This document shows positions 32,917 to 41,493 of a stretch of 64,000 nt of DNA, one piece after another; the first letter of the stretch is position 1; every line of letters begins with the position of its first letter. Made by a program: the position numbers and the translations under genes. The notes below the pieces were generated by a model, which did no database searches, was not told where the DNA came from, and saw only the letters and a list, made by a program, of their open reading frames with translations. The stretch is from Stieleria maiorica (GTDB taxonomy: Bacteria > Planctomycetota > Planctomycetia > Pirellulales > Pirellulaceae), in the NCBI RefSeq assembly GCF_008035925.1, contig NZ_CP036264.1, positions 9,119,121-9,183,120 of the forward strand, in the 5' to 3' direction.

Positions 32917-34101
32917 ATGAACGATTCAGCCAAACTCCCAAACCGATCATCGCAACTAATCTACCTCGATCACTGTTCAACAACACCACTCGATCCAAAT
33001 GTACTGGATGCGATGCTTCCATTCCTGCGAGAGTCATTCGGGAATCCGGGAACTCCCCACCCATCAGTAGGCGGTGTTGTGCAGCGTGCAGTTCGGGAAG
33101 CACGCGAGGAAACTGCTCAGCTCGTCAATTGCAGACCAAACGAGTTGATATGGACCAGCGGCGCGACCGAGGCCAACAATCTCGCCATTCTCGGGCTCGC
33201 AGAGCAGACGCCTGAAGGACGGCGACACATCGTTACTCAAGTGACAGAGCATTCGGCAGTATTGGAACCATGCCGTCACTTGGAGTCTAAAGGCTGGGAA
33301 GTAACTTATTTGTCTGTGGATGAATTGGGGTTGATCGATCTTCAGCAACTCGAAAACGCGATCACCGATGCCACATCATTGGTGTCGATCATGTGGGGCA
33401 ACAACGAAATTGGCACGATTCAACCCGTGGCCGATATCGCGAGACTTTGCGCTGCTCGCGGCATTCTGTTTCATTGCGACGCAGCACAGGCAGTTGGAAA
33501 GATTGTGGTCGACCTAGAAGCAGTCGCGATTTCGATGCTCACGTTTTCGGCTCATAAGCTTTACGGACCGAAAGGCGTAGGTGTCCTCTTTGTACGCGAC
33601 CTGAACAAGCAACAGATGATTTCACCACGCCAGTTCGGTGGCGGCCAGGAGAAATCACTTCGTGCTGGAACACTAAATGTGCCGTGCATTGTTGGATTGG
33701 GGGCAGCTTGCAAACTTGCCGCTGCACATCAACAGCGTTGGCACGACAAAGTTGTAGCGCTCCGAAATCGATTTGAGTCGATACTTCTCGATCGTCTCCA
33801 ACATATCTCGATCAATGGTGACAGAGATAATCGATTGCCGCATATCAGTAACATTGCGTTCTACGAAACGGATGACGAAGGGTTACTGACAATGCTGCCG
33901 GAAATTGTTGCCAGTACTGGCTCTGCTTGCCACGTATCCGATTTCGCACCGAGCCATGTCCTAGATGCGTTGCCGGTAGATCCCAAGCCGACTGAGTGTT
34001 CCCTGCGATTCGGTTTCGGAAAAGGGAACACTGAGCAAGAAACTCGCTCGGCGGCAGATGCAATCTGCCGTGCTGTCGAGCATTTCCGAGCAAGCTTATA
34101 A
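32917..34101 (+). CDS. sspA: Cysteine desulfurase (SspA/DndA/IscS type)
   Basis: A 394-residue PLP enzyme. Visible landmarks: STTPLDP near residue 21, WTSGATEANN, the PLP-binding Lys in SAHKLYGPKG (Lys214), and the catalytic loop Cys in STGSACHVS (Cys338). It would mobilise sulfur from cysteine for backbone sulfuration. It is on the plus strand, facing the minus-strand sspBC...D operon, and ends 11 bases from the HNH pseudogene. A housekeeping IscS role is possible, but the location argues for the Ssp pathway. Confidence 0.88.
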   Translation: MNDSAKLPNRSSQLIYLDHCSTTPLDPNVLDAMLPFLRESFGNPGTPHPSVGGVVQRAVREAREETAQLVNCRPNELIWTSGATEANNLAILGLAEQTPEGRRHIVTQVTEHSAVLEPCRHLESKGWEVTYLSVDELGLIDLQQLENAITDATSLVSIMWGNNEIGTIQPVADIARLCAARGILFHCDAAQAVGKIVVDLEAVAISMLTFSAHKLYGPKGVGVLFVRDLNKQQMISPRQFGGGQEKSLRAGTLNVPCIVGLGAACKLAAAHQQRWHDKVVALRNRFESILLDRLQHISINGDRDNRLPHISNIAFYETDDEGLLTMLPEIVASTGSACHVSDFAPSHVLDALPVDPKPTECSLRFGFGKGNTEQETRSAADAICRAVEHFRASL

Positions 34102-34663
34102 GAATCCACGTATTAGGTGAGCAGGAACTCCCGATGCATCTGCAAATATCGTTCGGTCTCCAACGTCGGCTTAGTTAGCAAACGCATGTCAGTGGCGATC
34201 CCGAGGGCCGTCTGCTCGTGTTCGGGCAAACTATTGCTAAGCATGATTTCGCCGTTAGTGTTGAACGAAATAAGGTGTGAATCGAAAAGTGCATCAAGCG
34301 TCGCAACAAGTGGCAGTCCATTATTTGGGTCGAGACGCTCGGCGTCACTGCAATCTCGCCATGGTTTAATATGTGACGCCCTAACAGCGAATCTCGTCCC
34401 GGTCACTGCACACCGGTTGCTCCATAGTAACAGAACACCACTTCGAAATTGCCCCTGTCCCACGCGAGCGAGCACCAGCTGCTCTTTCTCGGTTGGCGTT
34501 TGCTCGCCGCCAAGTATTTCGGATACATCGTCGTCCAATTCTGAAGAACGGTCAGAATTACCCTTTAGTTCGTTGCCCGTTTCCAGCCATTCAATGAGTC
34601 CATACGTTGCTGGCGACGCTCTATAGAATCGCTTGTCAGGACTTGAATGTCCAATATCGACAT

Positions 34664-36095
34664 GAGGTATTGTCAAAAGTCGTGTTCTTGAGCGAATGAA
34701 AAAGGTGGCGCATCCTGTTGGAACTTCAACCCTCCAACGGCCCGAAGTGGGCAAAGGAATACGCCATGAACAAGACTATGACAGACAGGCTCGACGTGCC
34801 AGTAGACGAATCGAACGTCGTTTCTTTTCCATCGCAGGTGGACCAGAAAAGCCCGCTAGACGAACTCGTCCGAGAGGGGGCCAGACGGATGCTGCAGTCC
34901 GCGATTGACGCCGAGGTCGAAGCATTCATCGACCAACATGATGATCGACGTGACGAGCAGGGAAGACGCCTGGTTGTCAAGAATGGAAGCCTTCCAGAGC
35001 GAGAGATCCTGACCGGCGCTGGAGCCATTCCGGTGAAGCAGGGACGCGTTCGGGACAACACGAAAGACCCTGATAGGCGAGTCGTCTTCTCCCCCAGCGT
35101 GCTGCCAGCCTATCTTCGCAAGACTGAGGCAATCGAAGAACTGATTCCTTGGCTTTACCTCAAAGGAATCTCCACGGGTGACTTCGCCGAAGCTTTGCAG
35201 TCGCTTGTCGGCGAAGGGGCTCGTGGGCTCAGCGCGAACGTTGTTGTTCGACTCAAAGATCAGTGGTGCGATGAGTACGACCAATGGAGCAAGCGGGATC
35301 TGTCCGGCAAGCACTACGTCTACATCTGGGCCGACGGCATTTACGCGAAGGTCCGGCTTGAGGATGACGCCAACAAAAAGCAGTGTTTATTGGTGATAAT
35401 GGGTGCAACGGCCGACGGGAAGAAAGAGCTAATCGCTGTGCTCGACGGTTACCGCGAAAGCGAACAAAGCTGGAGTGAACTGCTCTTGGACTTGAAACAA
35501 CGCGGTTTGACAAAAGCGCCCAAGCTGGCGATCGGCGACGGTGCACTTGGATTCTGGAAGGCGCTTCGGAAGGTCTTTCCGCAGACCCGTGAGCAACGTT
35601 GTTGGGTCCACAAGACAGCAAACGTTTTGAACAAGATGCCCAAGAGCGTTCAGCCAAAGGCCAAGCAATCGCTCCATGAAATCTGGCAAGCAGAGACAAG
35701 ATCTGATGCGGAGAAAGCGTTCGATGAATTCCTTGAAAAGTTCGAGGCCAAGTACTCGCCGGCGTGTGAGTGCTTAAAGAAAGATCGTGACGTCCTTCTG
35801 ACGTTCTACGACTTTCCGGCCGAGCACTGGAGTCACCTTCGCACAACGAACCCGATCGAGTCCACCTTCGCCACGATCCGCCTGCGTCACCGGAGGACGA
35901 AGGGCAACGGAACTCGACGTGCGAGTCTGGCAATGATGTTCAAACTCGCGCAGTCCGCGTCCAAGAAATGGAGACGACTCAACAGCCACGACAAGATCAT
36001 TTACGTCATCGAAGGACGGCCCTTCAAAGACGGAATCATGCAGGAGCAAGTCGCCGCCTGATCATTTTTCAAAACACAACAATTGACAATTGCTC
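34664..36095 (+). mobile_element. IS256-family insertion sequence
   Basis: A 1432-base element with imperfect inverted ends of about 27 bases (both start GAG then ATTGTCAA, then GTGTT) and a 9-base target duplication TATCGACAT at 34655-34663 and 36096-36104. It carries one intact transposase. Confidence 0.93.
34766..36061 (+). CDS. IS256-family transposase
   Basis: A 431-residue mutator-type transposase (in-frame TTG at 34718 would add 16). Catalytic DDE residues are visible in WADGIYAKVRLED, IGDGALGFWKAL and NPIESTFATIRLR; the RCWVHKTANVLNKMP block is typical. Intact, so the element should be active. Confidence 0.93.
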   Translation: MNKTMTDRLDVPVDESNVVSFPSQVDQKSPLDELVREGARRMLQSAIDAEVEAFIDQHDDRRDEQGRRLVVKNGSLPEREILTGAGAIPVKQGRVRDNTKDPDRRVVFSPSVLPAYLRKTEAIEELIPWLYLKGISTGDFAEALQSLVGEGARGLSANVVVRLKDQWCDEYDQWSKRDLSGKHYVYIWADGIYAKVRLEDDANKKQCLLVIMGATADGKKELIAVLDGYRESEQSWSELLLDLKQRGLTKAPKLAIGDGALGFWKALRKVFPQTREQRCWVHKTANVLNKMPKSVQPKAKQSLHEIWQAETRSDAEKAFDEFLEKFEAKYSPACECLKKDRDVLLTFYDFPAEHWSHLRTTNPIESTFATIRLRHRRTKGNGTRRASLAMMFKLAQSASKKWRRLNSHDKIIYVIEGRPFKDGIMQEQVAA

Positions 36096-36269
36096 TATCG
36101 ACATTGCTGGATCTGCGACTGAGTTGGATTGCAAGGGCGTTTTCAGGTTCTTGGGCCCCGAATTTGTAATACCCCTTGTCTACAATGTGGCGACACAAGG
36201 ATGACACATGCGTCGGAACGCCCTTCTCGCGTAGAGCTTTTTCAGCAGCTTCATGAATAAACATGCGTC

Positions 36270-37082
36270 TTACAATTGACAGATTAAACAGCCGTCCTCG
36301 CGACCGGGATCGTCTTCAAATTCGACGTCCGTGAGAATCTGAACGAGTTTGGGAGATTTTCGCTTCTTGGCCTTCTTCTCTTCCCATTGTCGCTCAATTT
36401 CAGCCATTCGTTCCGGCTGCTCCAGTTCTTCAAGTGTCTCGTCACCGCACCAGTAAAATGCGTTGCCATCCTTGTTGTACTTCAGCTGGTCGAACTCGTA
36501 AGCCTTGGCTTGCTCGAACAAGTCTGGATAAGTCTGCTTCAAACGAACCCATTCAATTTTCTGCTGATAGAAACAGAAGAAGCAGCCAGAACGGGTTCGT
36601 CCCCAGTCGGTGTACTTCGGCAATCCCAAGCCTGATTCTTCTAAGATGCGAATCACATCCTCGTAGACAAGGCCGTCTTCGCGGAAAGGGTACACAGTCG
36701 TGATGTTTGGCTTTGCGCTGATGTACCCTGAGCGACTTTCGTCTGCACGTAACCCGATGTAGTTCACAACCGGGTCATCACCAATCCACTTTTCAAACGG
36801 CTTCAGCTTCAGGTTCTTGGTACACCATCGCCGCATATTCGACGGGATCATCCCGCGATATACCTTCAACCAGTGATCAAAACCACGATCTGGATTGCTT
36901 TTGAGAATTGGCTTTCCAAGGATCGCTTCTAGACGGTCAAGATACTCATACGTTTCGTCCAATTCCTTGAACGTATCGTGGAAGATGTACTCCATCTCCG
37001 GCACGCGATCACGCATGTAGATCGCGAGAGCCGCGCTGTCCTTGCCACCCGACAAGCTAAGAATGTGTCGTGTTTCTTTCAT
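36270..37082 (-). CDS. sspD: PAPS-reductase-like ATP pyrophosphatase, SspD/DndC type
   Basis: A 270-residue protein. The PP-loop SGGKDS is at residues 11-16, followed by RRWCTKNLKLKPFEKW, YIGLRADESRSGY and RTRSGCFFC, with a final CLICQ; these cysteines could hold an Fe-S cluster as in DndC. It would adenylate the DNA backbone for sulfur insertion. It is shorter than classical DndC (about 500) and matches the compact SspD form. Located 4 bases after the unknown 307-residue gene. Confidence 0.85.
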   Translation of the reverse strand: MKETRHILSLSGGKDSAALAIYMRDRVPEMEYIFHDTFKELDETYEYLDRLEAILGKPILKSNPDRGFDHWLKVYRGMIPSNMRRWCTKNLKLKPFEKWIGDDPVVNYIGLRADESRSGYISAKPNITTVYPFREDGLVYEDVIRILEESGLGLPKYTDWGRTRSGCFFCFYQQKIEWVRLKQTYPDLFEQAKAYEFDQLKYNKDGNAFYWCGDETLEELEQPERMAEIERQWEEKKAKKRKSPKLVQILTDVEFEDDPGREDGCLICQL

Positions 37083-37086
37083 CAGG

Positions 37087-38010
37087 CTACTCTTCGTTGA
37101 TTGCTAGCACAACGGAAAATTTTTTATTTAATTTGTCCCGAGAAATTGGCTCGCCATGTGATATGCCAAAATGAGAAATTGCGTTCGACGAATTCCCTAC
37201 CAAAATCTTCAGCGCAGTTACATTTGTCTTTACTGATTCAGTGACAACTACCTTCTCGGGGATAACGATTGGTGATTTGTGGAGCTGAAAAAAGCAAGAT
37301 TGTAATTCGCTCATTGCAGCTGCAACTGAAGTCATTACTGCAACCGCATCACGCAAGTGCGATAATGCATCATACTTGAGGACCACGACGCGGTTCTGCC
37401 GTGAATGAAATGCAATCGCTCCAATATTGTATTCAGTCCCGAATTCGGCTAAGGCACCGCCCACATTCGCGAAGAGCCTAATCCTGACGTCGCGATGCAG
37501 CGGTGGCTGCACTTCCAAACCGACGCGACTGTGATGCGAGAAACATGCCTGCTGCAATTCGAGTGCTCGTGACATTTGCAAACGACAGTCATGTCGATAG
37601 CCACGTTCCTGAAAAACATTTCGTATCGCGCCATGAGGTACGGAAATCAATTGCTGCGGAAACCAATCAATTGCCAACCATTCTGCGTCGATTTGGATCA
37701 ATCCAGTTGTGAGCTTGCTAGATGGTTGATGAGTCGCGATGCGAAACGCTCCGGGTACCAGCAAAATTGAATCGAGCCGATCACGTATCCGTGCATCTCT
37801 TGGTTTTACGTTACGTGCTCGCCAAATATGATTTGGAACATACTGCAAGTCACATGACGCATTCACAACCGCAAATAGAAGGCATTCTCTGCTATGAAAA
37901 AAAACGTCCCCCAATTGCACGAACGGTAAGTTTTCTTCCGCGTCATCGACCATCCCCAGCGTTTGAAGGACGTTCTTATAACCATCTTCGGCCGGGACGT
38001 CACTCATCAC
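37087..38010 (-). CDS. Unknown protein of the Ssp-associated sensor trio
   Basis: A 307-residue soluble protein overlapping the receiver gene by 11 bases. It has a GDVFFHSRECLLFAVVNASCDL block near residue 50 and a C-terminal half rich in Val/Ala helices. No known domain is recognisable. Overlap with the receiver gene, itself overlapping the kinase gene, argues for a three-gene functional unit whose output may be this protein (inference). Confidence 0.65.
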   Translation of the reverse strand: MMSDVPAEDGYKNVLQTLGMVDDAEENLPFVQLGDVFFHSRECLLFAVVNASCDLQYVPNHIWRARNVKPRDARIRDRLDSILLVPGAFRIATHQPSSKLTTGLIQIDAEWLAIDWFPQQLISVPHGAIRNVFQERGYRHDCRLQMSRALELQQACFSHHSRVGLEVQPPLHRDVRIRLFANVGGALAEFGTEYNIGAIAFHSRQNRVVVLKYDALSHLRDAVAVMTSVAAAMSELQSCFFQLHKSPIVIPEKVVVTESVKTNVTALKILVGNSSNAISHFGISHGEPISRDKLNKKFSVVLAINEE

Positions 38011-39094
38011 TCCCCCCGTCAGTGCTCTCGTTTTCCCAAGGATGTTCGCCCCAAGGATTTGTGATGGGTTCCACTAGCGACGCCGCATATAACTCCTTCA
38101 ATGAATCTGAAGGATCAGAGGCTACCGGTAGAAACTCTGTGAATCGCAATTGGTCGAGCTTTCTAAGGCTTCCGGCAACATCCTGAGTGGCAAATACCTG
38201 ATGAACTAGATGAGATCCAAAGAGCCTTCGTATGTAGTCGCCAAGTGGGTGGCCTTCGTCAGACAATGTGAGTTCACAAAGTATGGCATAATCTTGTAGT
38301 GGGAGCGTCCGCAGTACATTCATGAATCGACGTATCGCCTGGCCAACTACAGGATTATCTGGTAGCTCGTCGCGTTCCAACTCTTCGATGTTGCCGCCAA
38401 GTGTTGCCTCCAATGCGTCTATAAGGTCGTGAATAGTGTGACAAACTTCGGAATTCTCGGGAACAAAAAGTAGCGTCCGATAGACGGTCTCCGAATTAAC
38501 CAGTTCGCGCTTGGGGAGATATCGAAAGAATCCTCGCAGGAGTCTAGTCTCCCGGCGAAAGTTCTCTTCGTCCTGCTCAGCGTCTGGTTTGTCAGACATA
38601 AGAACGATGAAAGCACGATGGGCCTTATAGATGTCTCTGGCAACAGCCTTGGACTCGTTCTTTCCATCTTTGAGATTGTAGTCTAGGAAGACGACACTTA
38701 GCTCATTCACCCCTTCTAGTTCCTTCTTCGAAGCAAACCTTTCTACGCTGACTCCAGGGAACTTTTTAATTCCTTCCACAATCGCATCGAGGTCCGCACG
38801 TCGACGTTTGAAGTCGGCAAATAAGCTCTCCAACTCGACCTGGATTTCCTTAAACTGATTCTGCGATTCAAACAAGGCAGCGACCTGACTGTCAGTGATG
38901 GCGGACGGGTCGTGCGCAGCAATACCAGTTGTGTCGAGCAGTCGCCCGCTCAACTCATCATGTTCGCCCGCTGCCTCACAAAAAATCTCTAGATCAGAAA
39001 GCTCAACAGAATCACGATCTGGTGCAGCGAACGCGTCATCAACGACTCCGATACGCAAACCCGGTTTGCCATTAGCCGATTCTAAATCACTCAC
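38000..39094 (-). CDS. Receiver-domain-like response regulator with unusual architecture
   Basis: A 364-residue protein. Beta-strand 1 with acidic pair is IGVVDDAF (residues about 15-22), and the candidate phosphoacceptor is in SVVFLDYNLKDGK near residue 133, followed by HRAFIVLMSDK. About 100 residues of helical insert separate the two, far more than in a normal receiver, so the fold is expanded. The C-terminal 180 residues are helical without a DNA-binding motif. Start overlaps the kinase stop by ATGA. Confidence 0.75.
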   Translation of the reverse strand: MSDLESANGKPGLRIGVVDDAFAAPDRDSVELSDLEIFCEAAGEHDELSGRLLDTTGIAAHDPSAITDSQVAALFESQNQFKEIQVELESLFADFKRRRADLDAIVEGIKKFPGVSVERFASKKELEGVNELSVVFLDYNLKDGKNESKAVARDIYKAHRAFIVLMSDKPDAEQDEENFRRETRLLRGFFRYLPKRELVNSETVYRTLLFVPENSEVCHTIHDLIDALEATLGGNIEELERDELPDNPVVGQAIRRFMNVLRTLPLQDYAILCELTLSDEGHPLGDYIRRLFGSHLVHQVFATQDVAGSLRKLDQLRFTEFLPVASDPSDSLKELYAASLVEPITNPWGEHPWENESTDGGSDE

Positions 39095-41487
39095 GCTTTC
39101 ATTCCCGAAAAGTCAACAAGAAAAGTGGTCAATCGTCCATTCTCATTTACGTTCTCTTCAGACAGCGTGATTGTGCCCCCGTACAGCTCCAAGAGTTCCC
39201 GAGCGATGAACAGCCCAAGACCTTTGCCTTCGCCACTTTTTTTTAGCGTATAGAACTCCCTAAAGACACGTTCTCGATTTTCTGGTGCGATGCCTGGCCC
39301 ATTGTCGAAAAACTTGAACGTTCCATCTTGAGCGTTTACGATAATCTCGATTTTTCGCCGTTCATCGACAATATCGTGCTTGCGCCGTTTTGCCGTGAGC
39401 CAATAAAACGAATTGTCCAGTAAGTTATGGAGGACCTGAATAACACACGCCTTGACGGTCTTCAAATTAATCGGACGATTGGGATGAAACTGTACAGACA
39501 ATTCTACTCCGTGTCGCTTAGCCTTGCCTTCATATGCGCCGACGGCAAGTCGTATGCAATCTCTTAAGTCGAACTCTTCTTTGCGATTGCGCTTGGGGCC
39601 AAGTTGAGGGTCGAGATTCTGTAATCGTTTTTGCAATGACACGAGTTGAATTTCAGCAGCCTCTCGAAGCGAATCGGCGTCCTTGCCCTTCTGAATTCCG
39701 TGCAATGCTTCTAACGCATGACGTGTCGTTCGGTTTAGCTCATGTGCCAGTTTTTCAACAGAAAGCCCAAGTGCTGCCAAGTGCAGCAACTTCGATTTTT
39801 CGTCTTCAGTTGCTTCAACGGTAGATTGCATTTCTTCAACAACATCAACGACGGTGTCGTATGCTGATCGGAGACGTTTTTCGACCGTAGCAAGCCCCAG
39901 TTCCGGCTTTTGGTCGTGCTTATTCAACAATGCGTCGAGTGACTGATTGATTTTCTCTTCAACTTCCGACAGCTGATCAGAAAGTTCGCCGAAATCGACC
40001 TTCTGTTTTCCTTTTGCCCGAAGTTCTTCATCTACTTCGATTAGATAACCACGGAATTCATTTTCTAGTGCAAGCTTGCATAGATTGATCAGCGCACGTT
40101 TTTCGGGGCAATCCCGAAGCCCCTCACGGTTCGTCTGATCTTCCAACTTAGGATTAGCGGCCGCCGAAATATCTACTTTGCCAATTAGTTGAGCCCGATT
40201 TACCTTGTAGCCCTGAGACGCGAGCGCACGCCTATCAAGATCCAGCCAATCATCTTCTTCACTGCCATAAGGTGGTACACGAAATCCGTCACGGTAGAGA
40301 GCAAGCCCGCCTGACCACTGTCTAATTAGCGACTTGAGGTCCAGCACTTCTTCATTCACCGTGATCTTCTTTATCAAGCGGCGATTGAACCAGTAGCATT
40401 TGAGTGTAAATGGACCCAGCGAGTAAAGCGTATCCAAATCGATGTCGAAGTCGCTCGACTTTTGGTCGTTGAACAGGCCACAAAGGTCGTCATAATTGTG
40501 CACGAAGCTTGTCCTCCGACCTTCTAGCTTCTCGCCAGTTGCACTCGAAACCAGATATTCAATATCTCCGCTAAATCGAACGTCCTTGCCGCCATTCCTG
40601 GTTTTTGCAAGCTCAAATCGGGATTCAAGGATCCCGTGTGCTCGTTCGGTCAGAATTTCGCTCATTCGCGGCACGGGAACTCGTTGACCGTTATACTTCA
40701 ACGTAACAGCAATCCGTCGGCTGCTTGCGAAGGGGTCAAGAAGTCTCGCGATGTCATCGTTGGCAATCTCCGCCAACTTCGAGCGGGACCAATTCTCGTT
40801 GAGACGTGAAATCCACACGGTGGTTCCGCGTTTCTCCTCCGTTTCGATCATGTCCCCTTTCACGGGACTGACATCGACATCTTCGATTAGTTTGCCGATC
40901 TCGTCGCCAAAATCGCCCCAGTCAATTTCAAGAATATTCCAGTGAGTATCTTCCGCGGTAGCTGTTTGAACCCAAAGGTGCTTTCCGAGCCGCATCGTCG
41001 AAAGCCGTCCGATCCCTTTTTCACCTAAAATTGTCTTTGTTGAGTTTAGGCGTTCGAGTTTTCTGTGTGGTGTCCCGACTGTCAAATAATTGGCATCCAG
41101 CTCCGCCAGCGACATGCCATGGCCGAAATCCGTGAAGCTAATCGTATTTGCATCAAGCAACAGAGACGCGAGTTCGTCCAGTTTCGCTGCAGCATCTACT
41201 TCTCTTAGCCAATCGACGATCCCTCTTGCATTCGACTCCGCGTGGTAATGAATCTTTTCCTTCACCGCTTTCAGTAATCTATCTTGTTTGGTTTCCCCAA
41301 CGCTCGAAATGTCTTCAAGTAGAGACTCGACAATCTCGATCGGCAGCCGGTTGGCGACGTCAACGATCACTCGTTTCGATCCCGCATCGAACGCATTCTT
41401 GATCAATTCGTAGAATGCGACCCCGTCGGAGCTAATTAACTCCCCACCAAGCTGAAGAATTGTTCGTGCTGTAACTTTGAATGGCAT
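39091..41487 (-). CDS. Dual-GHKL protein: Hsp90/MORC-like ATPase plus histidine kinase
   Basis: A 798-residue protein with two ATP-binding folds. N-terminal GHKL: ELIKNAFDA (27-35), DFGHG (120-124), GEKGIGR (155-161). C-terminal kinase: candidate H-box EKLAHELNRTTRHALEAL, N-box LHNLLDNSFYWL, DNGPGIA, FYTLKKSGEGKGLGLFIAREL. No membrane segment, so it is a cytoplasmic sensor. It lies 6 bases downstream of sspC. A double-GHKL kinase inside a phosphorothioation operon is not an arrangement I recall. Confidence 0.82.
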   Translation of the reverse strand: MPFKVTARTILQLGGELISSDGVAFYELIKNAFDAGSKRVIVDVANRLPIEIVESLLEDISSVGETKQDRLLKAVKEKIHYHAESNARGIVDWLREVDAAAKLDELASLLLDANTISFTDFGHGMSLAELDANYLTVGTPHRKLERLNSTKTILGEKGIGRLSTMRLGKHLWVQTATAEDTHWNILEIDWGDFGDEIGKLIEDVDVSPVKGDMIETEEKRGTTVWISRLNENWSRSKLAEIANDDIARLLDPFASSRRIAVTLKYNGQRVPVPRMSEILTERAHGILESRFELAKTRNGGKDVRFSGDIEYLVSSATGEKLEGRRTSFVHNYDDLCGLFNDQKSSDFDIDLDTLYSLGPFTLKCYWFNRRLIKKITVNEEVLDLKSLIRQWSGGLALYRDGFRVPPYGSEEDDWLDLDRRALASQGYKVNRAQLIGKVDISAAANPKLEDQTNREGLRDCPEKRALINLCKLALENEFRGYLIEVDEELRAKGKQKVDFGELSDQLSEVEEKINQSLDALLNKHDQKPELGLATVEKRLRSAYDTVVDVVEEMQSTVEATEDEKSKLLHLAALGLSVEKLAHELNRTTRHALEALHGIQKGKDADSLREAAEIQLVSLQKRLQNLDPQLGPKRNRKEEFDLRDCIRLAVGAYEGKAKRHGVELSVQFHPNRPINLKTVKACVIQVLHNLLDNSFYWLTAKRRKHDIVDERRKIEIIVNAQDGTFKFFDNGPGIAPENRERVFREFYTLKKSGEGKGLGLFIARELLELYGGTITLSEENVNENGRLTTFLVDFSGMKA

Positions 41488-41493
41488 AAAACT

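Larger units (their letters stand above)
34113..36264 (-). pseudogene. HARE-HTH/HNH endonuclease gene interrupted by an IS256-type element
   Basis: The N-terminal piece (36264 down to 36096) begins MFIHEAAEKALREKG and looks like a HARE-type winged helix. The C-terminal piece (34663 down to 34113) has YGLIEWLE and the HNH core RCAVTGTRF, ASHIKPW, LDPNNGLPL, DALFDSHL. Removing the element and one 9-base duplicate rejoins them exactly in frame as SSNVDIGHSSPD, giving 236 residues. It was the last gene of the Ssp operon, 5 bases after sspD. Confidence 0.92.
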
